Source: Arenibacter palladensis | Lineage (GTDB): Bacteria > Bacteroidota > Bacteroidia > Flavobacteriales > Flavobacteriaceae | DNA length: 64,000 bases | Direction: 5' to 3' | Assembly (NCBI RefSeq): GCF_900129275.1 | Contig: NZ_FQUX01000001.1 | Span: forward strand, 1,302,001 to 1,366,000 | In this document: one piece after another, positions 62,831-64,000 of the stretch | How positions within the stretch are numbered: the first letter of the stretch is position 1 | Layout of the letters: each line of letters begins with the position of its first letter | Program-made: the position numbers and the translations under genes | Notes under the pieces: model-generated | What the model was told of the DNA's origin: nothing | Database searches by the model: none | The model's input: the letters and a program-made list of their open reading frames with translations, nothing else

Positions 62831-64000
62831 TTAGTTAGCGTGGGATAACCTTTTCACCAGTTTTTCTACAGTTAAACCTTGAACAAGGATAGAAAAGACG
62901 ACGACCACATAGGTAATGACCAAGAAAAGATCCCGATGCATTTCGGCGGTAAGTCCCAATGCCAAGGCAATGGAAATACCTCCTCTTAACCCGCCCCAAG
63001 TCATGATAATGTTGGTATTGGGGACAAAATCCAGCTTTTTCTTAAAGAAGTTGATGGGCAATAATAGGGAAAGGTATCTGCAAGCCAATACCACTGGAAT
63101 GGCAATTAGACCAGCAATAAAATAATTGAGTTCAATGGTGAGGACCAAAATTTCCATGCCAATAAGAACAAACAATATGGTATTTAAAAGAATGTCCAGC
63201 AATTCCCAAAATTTATCCACATAGGTCTCTGTGGTCTCTGACATTGCTGCGTTTCTTACTTTGTCGTTGCCTACAACGAGTCCAGCAGTTACCATGGCCA
63301 AGGGAGCTGATAAATGTAGTTGATGTGCAATGACAGTACCCGTCATTACTGCCGCCAAGGTGATAATAACCTCAATATCATAGTCATCTATAGATTTCAT
63401 GAGCCTAAAGGTGATCCATCCTAATAGCAGGCCCAAAACAAGTCCCCCGATTACTTCTTGACCAAACAATTTTAGAATTTCGCTCGCACCCGTTTCGCTA
63501 CTTCCAAAGGAAGCAATCTGAAAAATGGTTAAGAAAACCACTACACCAACCCCATCGTTGAACAGTGATTCCCCTACAATTTTGGTTTCCAATTTTTTAG
63601 GTACCCCGGCTTTTTTAAGGATGCCAAGAACAGCAATGGGATCGGTCGGGGATATAAGGGCCCCAAAAAGTAAACAATACACATAGTCTATAGGTAAACC
63701 AACGACATTTAAAGTATAGTACATGGCCGATCCTACCAAGAATGTGGAGACCAAAACCCCTAGGGTGGCAAAGGCAAAGACGGGCCATCGCTGTACTTTT
63801 AACTGTTCAAAATTGGTATGCAGAGCCCCGGCAAATAAAAGAAAGCTCAACATTACATCCATCAATACGGTTCTAAAATCGATATGCGTAATGATATATT
63901 TTTCAGCATTTAATAGAGTGTCATCAAACCCACTTATGGCAAAAATGACTAGGGTAAATACAATGGTAATAAGCATTAGGCCAATAGCATTGGGTAATTT
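62831..64000 (-). CDS. CPA1-family Na+(K+)/H+ antiporter, N-terminus outside window
   Basis: At least 389 residues of a polytopic antiporter. GALISPTDPIAVLGIL and GESLFNDGVGVVVF carry the ion-binding core; the Asn-Asp pair marks electroneutral CPA1 (NhaP/NHE) exchangers. The reading frame is open beyond the ATG at 63976: codons at 63977-64000 read KLPNAIGL, a typical first-helix sequence of these proteins. So the true start lies to the right of the window. It probably controls cytoplasmic pH and sodium, as expected in a marine bacterium. Confidence 0.92.
   Translation of the reverse strand, partial: KLPNAIGLMLITIVFTLVIFAISGFDDTLLNAEKYIITHIDFRTVLMDVMLSFLLFAGALHTNFEQLKVQRWPVFAFATLGVLVSTFLVGSAMYYTLNVVGLPIDYVYCLLFGALISPTDPIAVLGILKKAGVPKKLETKIVGESLFNDGVGVVVFLTIFQIASFGSSETGASEILKLFGQEVIGGLVLGLLLGWITFRLMKSIDDYDIEVIITLAAVMTGTVIAHQLHLSAPLAMVTAGLVVGNDKVRNAAMSETTETYVDKFWELLDILLNTILFVLIGMEILVLTIELNYFIAGLIAIPVVLACRYLSLLLPINFFKKKLDFVPNTNIIMTWGGLRGGISIALALGLTAEMHRDLFLVITYVVVVFSILVQGLTVEKLVKRLSHAN

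Noticed and set aside
63976-64000. Start of the antiporter at the ATG complementing 63974-63976
   Set aside because: The frame continues to the window edge as KLPNAIGL, a usual first-helix sequence, so the gene is cut by the window.

Overview
The window looks like chromosomal DNA from a member of the Bacteroidota, most likely Flavobacteriaceae. The evidence is a complete gldK-gldL-gldM-gldN type IX secretion/gliding block, promoter-like TAnnTTTG boxes, roughly 40% GC by eye, a purH-mreBCD-mrdA-rodA cluster, SumF-fold lipoproteins and PSD1/DUF1501 genes. The genus cannot be fixed from the sequence alone. No rRNA, tRNA, CRISPR array, prophage or classical insertion sequence was found.

Layout. 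1-9.5 kb: the start of msrA (cut by the window edge), msrB, a secreted DNA/RNA endonuclease, then on the minus strand the rod-shape cluster (rodA, mrdA, mreD, mreC, mreB), purH, and a GAF-domain protein resembling free methionine sulfoxide reductase. 9.6-12.8 kb: a three-gene metal-type module (HYC_CC_PP protein, TonB receptor, HMA protein) closed by a perfectly palindromic terminator. 12.9-19.6 kb, minus strand: groEL, groES, then an apparent operon of miaB, a sigma-54 activator, lptE, a TPR-like protein and secG. 19.8-29.7 kb, plus strand: an LVIVD-repeat lipoprotein, topA, an arginase-fold protein with degenerate metal ligands, then gldKLMN. 29.8-41.4 kb: an FAD oxidoreductase, DUF983 protein, ABC-F protein, two tandem leucine-rich-repeat proteins, a complete RND efflux operon and a small CPXCG-like protein. 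41.5-47.0 kb: an M16 peptidase, a SumF-fold lipoprotein, YceI and an AraC regulator.

47.2-60.0 kb holds two consecutive copies of the same three-gene cassette: a DUF1549/DUF1553 protein with two CxxCH motifs, a Tat-exported DUF1501 protein, and a DUF2231 membrane protein fused to a CxxCH domain and leucine-rich repeats. An apbE flavin transferase follows. The gene order suggests an envelope redox or degradation system with possible AraC control, but its substrate is unknown.

60.0-61.6 kb is the most unusual part. Six copies of a highly folded ~165 bp repeat are separated by exactly 56 bp spacers of two alternating types. One spacer position is occupied by a DUF559 (Vsr-like) endonuclease gene whose start codon and apparent ribosome-binding site lie at the very end of a repeat. 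The stem sequences change between copies while pairing is kept. This is the best candidate for an undescribed element. An M20 amidohydrolase and a CPA1 cation/proton antiporter (cut by the right edge) complete the window.
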